A DNA stretch of 64,000 bases from Branchipolynoe longqiensis. Taxonomy: Eukaryota; Annelida; Polychaeta; Phyllodocida; Polynoidae. Positions 45,625-55,819 of this stretch are shown in pieces. The stretch covers positions 124,001-188,000 of the forward strand of contig JASIRB010000025.1 of NCBI GenBank assembly GCA_030323885.1. Direction: 5' to 3'. How positions within the stretch are numbered: position 1 is the first letter of the stretch; every line of letters starts with the position of its first letter. The notes beneath the pieces were generated by a model that was not told the DNA's origin, did not search any database, and saw nothing but the letters and a program-made list of their open reading frames with translations. A program made the translations under genes and the position numbers.

Positions 45625-45694
45625 CTTGTCCGTCACTTAACATAAATACAGTCTAAAGCTGTTGTTCAATGAAGACAAATACATTGCTGAGTCA

Positions 45695-45945
45695 GCCAAG
45701 TGGAGTCAGGTAAAGTGAGGTCGGGTAAAGTGAGGTCGGGTAAAGTGAGGTCGGGTAAAGTGAGGTCGGGTAAACTCAGGTCGGGTAAAGTCAGGTCAGG
45801 TAAAATGGAGTTGGGTAAAGTGGAGTCAGGTAAAGTTGAGTCGGGTAAAGTGGAGTCGGGTACAGTTGAGTCGGGTACAGTTGAGTCGGGTACAGTTGAG
45901 TCGGGTACAGTTGAGTTGGGTAAAGTAGAGTTGGGTAAAGTTTAA
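45695..45945. repeat. 15-bp minisatellite (GGTAAAGTGAGGTCG)n
   Basis: About 16 units drifting from GTGAGGTCGGGTAAA through GTGGAGTCAGGTAAA to TTGAGTCGGGTACA. A few more units lie at 46094-46165. Confidence 0.92.
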
Positions 45946-46548
45946 TAGACTCCCTTCCAAAAAGCAATAATTCACTAATGTTTAAAAGTATAGGCTGTAG
46001 AAATATTTTAAAAGCATTCGTAAGTTGATGCCAATTTGTAAGATTTCTTGTCTTTCGTGATATAATGGCATGTGTTTCACTTATATATTATCAGTGAGGT
46101 CGGGTAAGGTGAGGTCAGGTAAAGGTGAGCCGGGTAAAGTCGAGTCGGGTAAAACGAGGTAAGCTCTCCAACCTGGTGAGGCATTTCATAAGTTGACAAA
46201 TTCAGAAGTTGACCTATGGCATGATAACTGCTGGCGAGTATTCTAAAGCTAGGGACCTCTTATAATAGGCTCCCTTCCAAAAAGAAATAATTCACTAATT
46301 TTTTAAAGTATAGGCTGTAGAAATATTTGAAAAGTATTCGTAAGTTCATGCCAATTTGTAAGATGTCTTGTCTTTCCTGATATAATAGCATGTCATCATC
46401 ATCATGCTGTCGGTCGTGATGCAACAAAGACTGCTTTCATTATTTGACTGTTGCTCTCCATTTACATTTCATGAAAGCTGCCTGCAAAAGTGTTGAAGTG
46501 CTGCTGCCTTTCAGCATGTATTTCACTTATCTATTATCAGAGCATAGC
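45946..46548. repeat. Tandem duplication of about 316 bp
   Basis: CTCCCTTCCAAAAAG to ATTATCAG occurs at 45948-46094 and 46265-46545. The second copy is interrupted by a retroposon C fragment at 46394-46512 (TSD AGCATGT at 46387-46393 and 46513-46519). Confidence 0.82.
46394..46512 (-). mobile_element. Retroposon C, 5'-truncated copy
   Basis: Minus-strand 3' end with (GAT)n tail. The 7-bp TSD and 5' truncation support LINE-dependent movement. Confidence 0.75.
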
Positions 46549-47033
46549 TTTAAGCATATTGCTGGATGCACAACACATATAGGATAAGATTATATGTGCT
46601 AAATATCATTTTGAAAGGCATCTGATTTTGTTAGGTCAGTGCAAAGTATGCATTTTGTAAGTTGATGGGTTGATGTTTTTTTCACTTTAATTTGAGTAAA
46701 GATATGCATTATAGTCCGATTTGTATTTATTATATTTATTTTCGTTCATATGATTGGTATGTACCAATGGATCTAAACAGAATAGCAATTGACTGCTAAG
46801 TGCATTAATAACAGACATACACTTGATTTATTCCAAAAATGCACACCAGTCATGAGAATTGACCATATATATATCGAGAACAATGGTTGGTAGATAATGA
46901 AATAGAATAATAATAATAATAATAATAATTCGCTTCCGTGCCTTTATACTCGCATAAATCTTATATATCATATATATATATAATGGCATGTGTTTCATGT
47001 TAAATCTTATATAGCATATATATATATATATAC
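46549..47033. other. AT-rich DNA with (AAT)n
   Basis: (ATA)n at 46904-46928. I see no gene. Confidence 0.5.
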
Positions 47034-47092
47034 CGTCCTGATATGACCTTAGATGTTGCTAGGACATAAAACAACAAACAAACAAACTATAT
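47034..47092 (+). mobile_element. SINE-A 3' fragment
   Basis: Last 3' segment and (AAAC)n tail only. Confidence 0.78.
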
Positions 47093-47099
47093 ATATATA

Positions 47100-47625
47100 T
47101 ATCATCATCATCATGATCATGCTGTCGGTCGCGATGCGACAAAGACTGCTTTCATTACTTGACTGCCGCTCTCCATTTAGCATATTGTCAGTAGTTGTGT
47201 TGTGTTGCATTGTGTTCCTCCTAGCTGATTTTCCGCTGTCAACGGAAGATGAGCTCGAGCAGCGCGGTCCTTGGTAACCCGGGCGACGACCGAGACGGTA
47301 TGGTGTTTTGTGCGGTTGTACATTTCATGAAAGCTTTTGCAAGTTACCAGCGGCACTCTCTCGGGGAGCAAATAGAGGTTTCACACCGGCAAGAACATGT
47401 CAAGACAGGCGCAGAACTATTTGTCCCTGCAGTGGCTGGTCGCGAGATGTTGGGAGTTCCATACATCAACCGCCCTTAATGCTGCCACAGTGACATGGTT
47501 TTCTGTTTAGGGTTTGCTCCCTTAGCCTTCGGTTCTGTCAAGGACCTGTACCACAAGGCAGTGGTTTACAACTCTGCAAGGCAGGGGCGTCAAACTCCCT
47601 GAGGTATTGCTATACCTGCAATACC
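47100..47625 (-). mobile_element. Retroposon C with 145-bp internal insertion
   Basis: Same ends as 18135-18548. About 145 bp (47179-47324) is inserted after CTCTCCATTT, and the following 30 bp of the family sequence is lost. It directly precedes the (TA)n carrying DIRS copy 3. Confidence 0.72.
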
Positions 47626-47626
47626 A

Positions 47627-47627
<1 letters not shown>

Positions 47628-47659
<32 letters not shown>
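47628..47659. repeat. (TA)n at left end of DIRS copy 3
   Basis: TA run with one GT interruption, abutting TTTTACCTCGG. Confidence 0.95.
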
Positions 47660-47660
<1 letters not shown>

Positions 47661-48403
47661 TTTACCTCGGTATACAGCCTCTAGCTAGCCTCAGGCTAGG
47701 GAGAAGGAAGCATGTCAGGGTCCAGCAATTAGCATAAACAACTCACGACGGGATTACGTGTCGTTGGGTTGCTCCCGCAAATTTAGTCTACATACAAGCA
47801 AATACGCAGTAAGTATAATAAAAACTGTGGTTAGCTTAATTATGATGCATTAGAGCATCATTATGGAAAGTTTAGAACTTTCTTTGGTCCTTTTTGGACT
47901 AGTTTATTCGGTTATAAAAAACCAAGGATAGAACGCTCTAGATTCCTTCTCGAAGGAACGAAACCGATGATTAGCGGTTCTGTCAACACCCGTGTGACTA
48001 TGGGTAGAGATGTGGGCTCTGCCTCATCTCCTGTGGAAATTCTCTCGTACTCTAATAGAGAGTAATGTTGGAGATGCTCCTGGGTTTCTTTTATAGACTC
48101 CCCACAAACTTTTTCAGGCGTTTCTCCGAGTTTCGTAGCATTTTCTCCAACCTGTTGACGCAGCAGTCACAGGGGGGAGAAGTGTGCGGAACAGAGGGAT
48201 GGGCGGGACCATACACTGGTCCCGACCCCGCGTAAGATTTGGGCTTGACCCACAATCCACGCACAAATTTAGCTTATTATGCCTGTGTTATAACGGTCTA
48301 AACACGTTCTCTAACACCACTAGATGTCCAGTTGAGTTAAAACAACCAAATTGTGACATATATATATACCGGGACTGACCAAATATGTTTGTTTCAGTTC
48401 CCG

Positions 48404-49753
48404 ATGGCCATGAAGCGGAGTAAGCGCGGTGTAGCAGCAGCCGAGGGACGTGTTCCGAGTGGTTTGGACGAGGAGTACGACTCCTCACCGGTGTTGTCGG
48501 CAGTGCCTTCACCACAGCCCGGGGCGCATATCCTCTCCGAGGCGGACGAGGACATAGTGCCTGACGGCCTCGCGGCTCCAAATTGGGAGAGTCGGTTCGC
48601 GGCTATGGAGAGTCACATTATGTCTCTCAAACCACCGGTGTCTCTTAAACGGCAAATGCCGAGTTTCCAAGACGAGTCAGGATGGGAGGATTTCTCAGAG
48701 ACAGACTCAGCGATGGAGCCTAAGGCTCATCCTCCTCCTTCTCCTAAACGGAGGAAGAAGAAGAAACAGACCATTTCTTCTGGTGACGATTTCACCAAGG
48801 AACGTAGCAAGACTGGACTTCGCAAAAAGCGGAAGACCAAGTCCAAGAAGAAGAAGAAGAAAGATTCTGATTCTTCTTCTGATTCTTCCACGGATTCCAC
48901 TTCCACGGAATCAGATTCAGACACACAATATGAAGGTGTCTATGCTGCCATTGGTGGCAAAGTGTCTAAAAAAGTGGAGAAGCTGAAGGCTAAGCGGTTT
49001 AAAACTACCATGCTTATGCGCGAGACTATTAATGGTCATTTCCGCACGTTTAAACCGGCGGAAATTATCTCCAAGTTAGGAGATGAATTAACAGGCATTA
49101 AAGGTGTTCCCAACTCCATCGTTAAAGAGATGGATCGAGATGTCAATATGACGGATGACCGTAAGAAATTTGAGGGTGTGTTGCACTCGGTGCATAAGGC
49201 GGTGCTTGGTACTCTAACGGCTATTGCTCCTGTGGCAAATAGAATGCAAAGAGAAAATAAGTTCTCGTCCTTGGCTAAAATCATGGACAAAGGCATTGCA
49301 ATGTTAACGGCGGCAGGTAACCGAAGATATGAGAATGTCTTCAAGTCGGTTTGCACAGACGCTGGCAAAGAAGTGGCTCGCTCAAAGAAGATTACGGATA
49401 ATGATGGGAAAGAGTATACGCTCTTTCTCGCTCCAGAGCCGATCAAAGGAAAGCCTTTGGATAAAACGAAAATGTTTGGCGGTCAACTACAATACCTATA
49501 TAAAGAGGTAGAAACGGCAGCCAAGAGTGGCAAAAATATGGATGGCAGGAAGAAACAGGAGACCCCTCGTTTCAAAAGGTCACGAGGGGATTTTCGCCCA
49601 CGACGGTTCACCAGGGGAACCAGACCGGGCTCAAACTTCGGTCAGTCTTTCCGGGGCCGGGGCGCCCGCCCAGGCTGGACCGACAACACCGCACAGCCGC
49701 TAGGCCGAGGCTTCAACACTCCCAGACCCTTCCCCAGGGGCGGGTCCAAGTAG
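48404..49753 (+). CDS. gag: DIRS gag-like protein (ORF1)
   Basis: 449 codons from ATG 48404. An in-frame ATG at 48353 would add 17 residues from TA-rich sequence, and the matching ATG in copies 1 and 2 favours 48404. A polypyrimidine stretch plus CAG (TTTGTTTCAG) lies just before it in all copies and could be a splice acceptor. The N-terminal 100 residues are acidic. The middle has Lys-rich blocks (KRRKKKKQ, KSKKKKKK), then a Ser/Asp/Thr run. The C-terminus is RG-rich (FRGRGARPG, PFPRGGSK), suggesting nucleic-acid binding. The frame is intact, unlike copy 2. Confidence 0.85.
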   Translation: MAMKRSKRGVAAAEGRVPSGLDEEYDSSPVLSAVPSPQPGAHILSEADEDIVPDGLAAPNWESRFAAMESHIMSLKPPVSLKRQMPSFQDESGWEDFSETDSAMEPKAHPPPSPKRRKKKKQTISSGDDFTKERSKTGLRKKRKTKSKKKKKKDSDSSSDSSTDSTSTESDSDTQYEGVYAAIGGKVSKKVEKLKAKRFKTTMLMRETINGHFRTFKPAEIISKLGDELTGIKGVPNSIVKEMDRDVNMTDDRKKFEGVLHSVHKAVLGTLTAIAPVANRMQRENKFSSLAKIMDKGIAMLTAAGNRRYENVFKSVCTDAGKEVARSKKITDNDGKEYTLFLAPEPIKGKPLDKTKMFGGQLQYLYKEVETAAKSGKNMDGRKKQETPRFKRSRGDFRPRRFTRGTRPGSNFGQSFRGRGARPGWTDNTAQPLGRGFNTPRPFPRGGSK

Positions 49754-51667
49754 AGGCTCAAACACAGACGTTACAAATCCCCGCAGCCTCTAAAATCACA
49801 CAAACTGTAAGCAACTTTGTGGCTGGCAATATTAATAATCATTTTACTGAATGGAACAAAATTACTAGTGATGAAGAAATTTTACAAATAGTTAGAGGTG
49901 TTTACATTTCCTTCACACAAATTCCGGTACAAGGCAGAGTGCCTTTTCCTTATAACATTGAACCAGTTGAATGAGAGGCACTAACTAAACAGGTACAAAA
50001 ATTCTTAAATAAAGGAATTATACAAAAAGTGACACACTGCTCAGGAGAGTTTATTTCAAACATCTTCTCGAGACCAAAGCCCAATGGCGATGTTCGAATG
50101 ATCCTGGATTTAACAACCCTTAATAAAATGGTCGAATATCGACATTTTAAAATGTTCTCGCTAGAGATGGCACGAGATCTGATTACACCAGATGCGTGGA
50201 TGGCCAGTGTTGACTTACAAGATGCATATTACACGGTTCCCATAAGGCAACAACACCGGAAATTTCTCCGTTTTCTTTGGGATAACCAACTCTATGAGTT
50301 TACCTGCATGCCGAATGGCTTAGCTTGTGCCCCTCGTTTGTTCACTAAACTGCTTAAACCGGTTTTCTCAGTTATGGCGCGGAATGGTCACATAATGTTT
50401 CCATACATAGATGATTCCTTTATAATAGCGTCAACACAAATTGATTGTGTAAAAGCAGTTTTGGATTTATGTGCATTACTCACTAAATTGGGGTTTTATG
50501 TACATCCACAAAAGTCAGTGCTTAAACCAACAAAACAACTCAAATGTTTAGGGTTTATTCTGGATACACAGTCCCTTACAGTGTCGATAACAGAGCAAAA
50601 ACTAACTAAGTTTATGACTACAGCGACCCAGCTTATTAAGTTACCAAAACCTAAGATTAGACAGGTCGCAGTCCTTATTGGGATAATGATATAGTATGCA
50701 CCCGCTATTCTATACGGGAAGGCTCATATTAAATCTCTAGAAATAGATAACAATTTAGCATTAGCACGAACGAAAGGCAATTTTGAGCAGAAGATGTTTA
50801 TTTCGCAGGAAGGGCTACAGGATATTGGATGGTGGATGCAACATATAGCAAGTTCACCAAATCCAATCCGCATGGCGGAACCTAATACAGTAATTACCAC
50901 TGACGCTTCGTTAGAAGGTTGGGGAGCCCATCGAGATGGGGTGACAACAGGAGGTAGATGGCTAGATGATGAAAGATCAGACTACATTAATGCACTAGAA
51001 TTGTGTGCTATTTATCTGGGCTTACGTAGCTTAGTAAAGATAAATAAATCACAAGTTAGAATACTAACTGATAATACTACTGCCATGGCATATATTCGTA
51101 ACATGGGTGGAACCAAATCAAAGCCTTGCAATCAGTTATCTAACTGATTTGGAATTGGGCACAGGCTCAACAAGTCTGGCTGACTGTAGCGCATGTTCCA
51201 GGGTCACAAAATACACTTGCAGACCATAAAAGTAGAAAATTCCATGACCATTTAGAATGGTCCCTCTCTACAAGTTGTTTAACTTCATTTGTGAAAAATG
51301 GGGTACACCTAAAATTGACTTGTTTGCATCACGAAATAATAACAAGCTACCCTGTTATGTTTCTTGGCATCCCGAACCGGATGCTTGGAAAGTTGATGCA
51401 TTTGCTATTACCTGGGAAAATAATTATTTTTATATTTTCCCACCGTTTAGCATTATAAGCCGAGTTGTGAGAAAAATCGGCTTGGAGGGGACACACGCCA
51501 TACTGGTGGTGCCCGATTGGGACACGCAACCCTGGCTCCAAGCAGTTTCACAACTGGCAAAAGAACATATACGATTCCCAAGAAAACCCGGGAATCTGAC
51601 GCACCACGGACCGCTAGTGGTTCACGGCGACGTGTCAACGACACTCCTATTGGCATTCCTTTTCTAA
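49754..51667 (+). pseudogene. pol: DIRS pol: RT, RNase H, Dam-like methyltransferase, broken
   Basis: The pol frame lies -1 to gag and overlaps its 3' end by over 100 nt. RT motifs: SRPKPNGDVRMILDL, VDLQDAYYTVP (motif A), MPNGLACAPRLFT (B), FPYIDDSF (C). RNase H: TTDASLEGWGAH, ALELCAIY, LTDNTTAMAY. The last part (51257-51667) has DLFASRNNNKLPCYVSW and IFPPF, like the Dam-type domain of DIRS. Breaks: TGA at 49972-49974, TAG at 50692-50694, frameshifts near 51140 and near 51270. This copy cannot make a full polymerase. Confidence 0.9.
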
Positions 51668-52626
51668 GGAAGCGGTTGCAGCAATTTGGATTAGATAAAA
51701 TTACTGAAAACAGGATAGTATCGCATGCCTGGAGGCCAGGAACTGTCAAAATGTACACAACCTATTTAAAGAAATGGGGTGTACATTGTTTGTTAATGAA
51801 AGTCAAGCCAACAAATCCAACAATTGCACAAGTAGCTCGTTTTCTTCGGTCTCTAGAGGATGAGGGACTATCCTTTGGGGCGATCAATGCGGCAAGATGT
51901 GCGTTATCAATTATATTACCTAGAATTGACGGCGAAACAGTTGGTAAACATTATGTTCTTTGTTATCTACTTCGGTCAATTTATCAAAGGAATCCTCCAA
52001 AACCAAAGTATAGTCGGTTTTGGGATGTTTCTATAGTATTTAAGTTGTTTCAGGCTTGGCCTCACAACTCGTGGTTAGATATAAAACAATTAGGTTTTAA
52101 GGTCGCGGTCTTGTTACTATTAGTAACGGGACACAGAGGACAGACGATTGTTGCTTTATCCTTAACTGGATTAGAAATAGACAAGAAACAAGCTACGTTT
52201 GATTTAGCACAATTGCTCAAATCGAACACGTTAGGTGACCCTTTATCTACGGTTCACTTAGACTGTTTTCCCAATGATCGTAAATTATGTGTTGTGTCAG
52301 CTATACGTGCTTATATATCCAAGACAAAGGACTTACGTGCATCACAACAACTATTAGTGAGCTTTATAAAGCCACATAAGGCAATTTCAATAGACACCCT
52401 TGCCAGATGGACAATTACGGTGTTGAAATTGGCTGGAGTGGATACGGGTAAATACTCTTCCCACTCAACCAGAGGTGCCATGGTGTCCAAGGCACGGTTG
52501 CTTGGTATTTCTGTGAAAAGAATACTAGCGCACGCAGGCTGGAAGACGGCTAAGTCGTTTGCAAAACATTACAACAAACGACTAGAAAAGCCTACCGGCA
52601 TTGCAAAGCGCCTGCTCACCAACTAA
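51517..52626 (+). CDS. DIRS tyrosine recombinase
   Basis: A 369-codon intact ORF overlapping the 3' end of pol by about 150 nt in another frame. The N-terminal half resembles a core-binding SAM-like domain (RPGTVKMYTTYLKKWGVH). The catalytic half has R207 (TGHRGQT), H316 and R319 (SHSTRG), H339 (AHAGW) and nucleophile Y352 (AKHYNKR), the complete active-site set. It is expected to recombine the circular cDNA junction with target DNA in the nucleus. The intact ORF contrasts with the decayed pol. Start choice is uncertain because no promoter is visible. Confidence 0.93.
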   Translation: MGHATLAPSSFTTGKRTYTIPKKTRESDAPRTASGSRRRVNDTPIGIPFLRKRLQQFGLDKITENRIVSHAWRPGTVKMYTTYLKKWGVHCLLMKVKPTNPTIAQVARFLRSLEDEGLSFGAINAARCALSIILPRIDGETVGKHYVLCYLLRSIYQRNPPKPKYSRFWDVSIVFKLFQAWPHNSWLDIKQLGFKVAVLLLLVTGHRGQTIVALSLTGLEIDKKQATFDLAQLLKSNTLGDPLSTVHLDCFPNDRKLCVVSAIRAYISKTKDLRASQQLLVSFIKPHKAISIDTLARWTITVLKLAGVDTGKYSSHSTRGAMVSKARLLGISVKRILAHAGWKTAKSFAKHYNKRLEKPTGIAKRLLTN

Positions 52627-52708
52627 CAAGAATAGGTGAGAACAAAAACTTTGAATGTTATAATAAGAATGAATGATATTAAGGATAAAAATGAATTATG
52701 TAAAAGTC

Positions 52709-52842
52709 TCCCTAGCCTGAGGCTAGCTAGAGGCTGTATACCGAGGTAAAATAGTATAGTTATGCGAATCTTACCTGGGTATAGATGATGGATAACTGTT
52801 GTTTTCCCGAGGTATAAGCCTCGGGTAGACGTGGGCTAGGGC
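52709..52842. other. DIRS internal complementary region (copy 3)
   Basis: Head-to-head complement of both element ends. In DIRS models it templates the joining of first-strand cDNA ends. The joint shows a 3-nt TAT that both chromosomal ends share. The equivalent in copy 1 is 8919-9051; copy 2 lacks it. Confidence 0.9.
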
Positions 52843-53063
52843 CCACCCACCACACCCTACCACGTCTATTCCGTTGGTGTACCATTACGGGAAAATCATA
52901 GTATCCATTGTATTGAAAGATCATTTTTATCCTGAATAAGTAGGTTAAGAATGCTGGACCCGGACGTGCTAACCTTCTCCCTAGCCCACATCTATCCGAG
53001 GCTTATACCTCGGGAAAACAACAGTTATCCATCATCTATACCCAGGTAAGATTCGTATAACTA

Positions 53064-53068
<5 letters not shown>

Positions 53069-53109
<41 letters not shown>
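53069..53109. repeat. (TA)n at right end of DIRS copy 3
   Basis: About 20 TA units directly after the element end. Confidence 0.97.
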
Positions 53110-53116
<7 letters not shown>

Positions 53117-53439
53117 TCTACGGAGGGTAAGATATGAGGTAAGGTGGCTGGTGCCGAGTGAACATCCAGTGCGGAAACACACAGTGCCGTGAAGGCGTCG
53201 AGACAGAGACCTACACAGACACACACACACCTAAACACACACGCAGACACACACAATGAGACGCCCGTCAGTAAGACGGCCGTGCCCGTGCTATTGACCA
53301 ACCCCACACTCACCACTGACCAACGCTGCTAACGCTACACAACAATGTAGCCTACTGGAGGAGGTGGGAGGAGGGGGAGTCGGAGAGCGAGAATGTGTGG
53401 GTGTGTGGGTGTGTGTGGGTGTGGCCACATCAGTCATAT
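53110..53439. other. Unique DNA with (CA)n-like tract
   Basis: ACAC-rich at 53215-53255 and GT-rich at 53395-53425. I see no gene. Confidence 0.4.
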
Positions 53440-53725
53440 CAGTGGGTGCAGTCAGTACCCACTGATATGACTACATGCAGACTGACTGAACCCTGTTGAG
53501 GAGAGGTGGGTGGCGAGCAGTGAGTGGGACCAGTCATGGAGATGGGTGTTGGGTGTGTATGTGTGTTTGAGTGTAAGTGGATGAGAGAGTGTGGATGGGT
53601 GTGTATGTGGCGGTGGGCGCTGGGTGGTAGTGGCACCCAGTACCCACTAATATGACTGCAGGCAGTCTGACTGAGCCCCCTGTTGGGGAGGGGTGGGTGG
53701 CGAGCAGTGAGTGGGGCGAGTCATA

Positions 53726-54321
53726 AGCTGTATTCACACGGGCAAAATGTAAAGCGATCTAGGCAAGGCGAATCATATGAAGCGATTTAGATGCGCGTTC
53801 ACACGGGCAGTACTTGGGCCGGAAATCAATATCTGCGCATGAGCAAGTCCAGACTAACCAGCGCCATTTTGGGTTCGACGATGCTGGCACCAGAGAGTGT
53901 GGGTTCGACCTAGATATGTAATGACTGAATCGTATTGGTTTGGAATGGTCAAAACTTCTGCTGGGCAGTGAAACCCTAAAAATAAATGATGAACAAAATA
54001 TCTGTGCATAGATAGTGGTTTCATTAATTAAATTATATAATATGCGCTTTTGATCGACCGGAAAGTCAACAAACCAAGGACTCGACTGCGCATGCGTGTG
54101 ATGTCATAAATCGCTTCATATGCGTTCACACGGGCAAGATAAAACGTTTCAACATAGATCGGTTCCTGTAGACCACCTCTCGAAGCGTTTTACAATAAAC
54201 GATTTATATGAATCGATTCAGCCCTAAAACGCCTCAGCCGTGCGTTCACACGGCAAATCTGAGTCGAACTAGGCAAGTGGTTTTGCGTGAAGCGTTTTAA
54301 CTTGCCCGTGTGAATACAGCT
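53726..54321. mobile_element. 596-bp TIR element with 3-bp ATA TSD
   Basis: Terminal inverted repeats AGCTGTATTCACACGGGCAA and complement. Flanks ATA at 53723-53725 and 54322-54324. Neighbouring array units give the empty site AGTCATGGAGACGG, one base different from AGTCATAGAGACGG predicted after excision. Internal GCGTTCACACGG copies recur at 53790, 54123 and 54241. There is no ORF. Confidence 0.85.
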
Positions 54322-54747
54322 ATAGAGACGGAGTGTGTGTGTGTGCATGTGTGTGTGTGGGAGGGGGGTAGCACTTTTGTGGTAGTGGTACCCAGCACCC
54401 ACTGATATGACTAAATGCAGATTGACTGAAACCCCTGCTGTGGAGAGGTGTGTGGCCAGCAGTGAGCGGCACCAGTCATGGAGCGGAGAGTGAGTGTGTG
54501 TGGATGTGTGTGTGTGATTGGGGTGGGGGGGGGCGGCCTATGTGGTAGTGGCACCCGGTACCCACTGATATGACTACATGCAGACTGACTGAGCCCCCTG
54601 TTGGGGAGGGGTGGGTGGCGAGAATTGAGTCGGACCAGTCATGGAGACGGAGTGTGTGTGTGTGTTTATGTGGATGTGTGTGTGTGTGGATATGTGTGTG
54701 TGTGGTGGGTGGGGGATAGGGGCTATGTGGCAGCCAGCACCCACTTA

Positions 54748-55011
54748 TGGCCAGTGCACACCTACCGTATACGACTTAAAACTGCCCGTTTCACGCATAA
54801 AACTGGGTTTTAGTCGTTAGGTGTGTGACCCCCTAGCACACTAGACGCATGCGATTCGCGCATAAAACTCAGTTTTTAGTACTAAAAGCGGCCGTTTACG
54901 ATTGCGATTCGCGATTCGAAAAACGAATCGGCCCGTTTTCAGTTTTAAGCGAGTCGGGTCGAGTCGCGAGTTTTAGTGCGCGAATCGTAAACGGTAGGTG
55001 TGCACCGGCCA
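54748..55011. mobile_element. 264-bp PIF/Harbinger-like MITE
   Basis: TIR TGGCCRGTGCACACCTACCG at both ends, with flanks TTA (54745-54747) and TAA (55012-55014). The array unit at 53638 gives the empty site CCCACTAATATGAC, so the TSD was probably TAA with one change. TWA target sites are the PIF/Harbinger signature. The interior is rich in GCGATTCGCG-type motifs. Confidence 0.82.
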
Positions 55012-55417
55012 TAATATGACTACATGCAGACTGACTGAGCCCCTGTTGGTTGGGGAGGGGTGGGTGGCAAGTAGTGAGTGGGACCAGTCATGGGGACGGA
55101 GAATATGGGCGCGTGTGGGGGTGTGGGGGTGGGGGTGGGGGTGGGAGGCGAGGGTAGGGACTATGTGGTAGTGGCACCCAACACCCACTACATGCAGACT
55201 GACTGAGCCCGTGTTGGTTGGGGAGGGATGGGTGGCGAGGAGTGAGTGGTTCCAGTCATATATGGAATTTAGTATATAAATATGGAATTCACTTGACGAT
55301 AATATTTTTAAATGGGGAAAGCACCTCATAAGTATTGTACTTCTGCTTTCTCCCTTTTCATGTGATAAATTACAGATATCCGCGGTACTGCATCAGTGTC
55401 TGAATGTTAAGCCGGCG

Positions 55418-55560
55418 GGGCCCTCCCACGTGCACCCCTCGCCCTCCCACGTGCACCCCCCGCTCGCCCACGTGCGCCCCCCCCCCCCGCTCGCCCACGT
55501 GCACTCCCCGCCCGCACACTTTCACCCCCACCCGCCCACATGCATACCCCGTCCGCAGAC
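55418..55560. repeat. 21-bp C-rich repeat with phased CACGTG
   Basis: CACGTG occurs at 55427, 55448, 55469 and 55496, within units like CGCCCTCCCACGTGCACCCC. A poly(C) run separates the third and fourth. Degenerate units continue to about 55560. Confidence 0.85.
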
Positions 55561-55819
55561 TGCTGAGTACGCATTGCTCCTCGCTGTGCCCAGACACTCT
55601 CCCCCCGGCTGTGTTGTCGCCATGCTAGTTCCTGGACACTTGGCGCCATCCGGGCCTTCAGCTGTCTGCCTGGCATATGTAGAAAGGCCAGACAGAGGCC
55701 GACATTGGTCGAGGGTGTAGCAAAGCCAGCCACAATTAGGGATTGTTGGACAGCCCGACACAGGCCGACACGGCCAACAGTGTGTTGCACTGCTCAATAA
55801 AACCCTACTCAGTGTGATA

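Larger units (their letters stand above)
47660..53068 (+). mobile_element. DIRS retrotransposon copy 3, near full length (5.4 kb)
   Basis: Left end A (47660-47702) is inverted at 52709-52751. Right end B' (about 52978-53068) is inverted at 52752-52842 with about three mismatches. The 52709-52842 block is the internal complementary region: its complement reads right end followed by left end (ATAACTATACTA then TTTTACCTCGG). Order: gag, RT-RNase H-methyltransferase, tyrosine recombinase. There is no DDE integrase, no LTR and no visible TSD, as expected for DIRS. It is a more diverged subfamily than copies 1 and 2. Confidence 0.95.
53440..55262. repeat. Diverged tandem array, unit about 186 bp
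   Basis: Units start near 53452, 53638, 54390, 54556, 54735 and 55178 at AGYACCCACTRATATGACTA. Each continues through GACTGACTGA, GGAGAGGTGGGTGGCGAG and CCAGTCATGGAGACGG to a variable (TG)n part. Two MITEs interrupt it. Confidence 0.88.
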
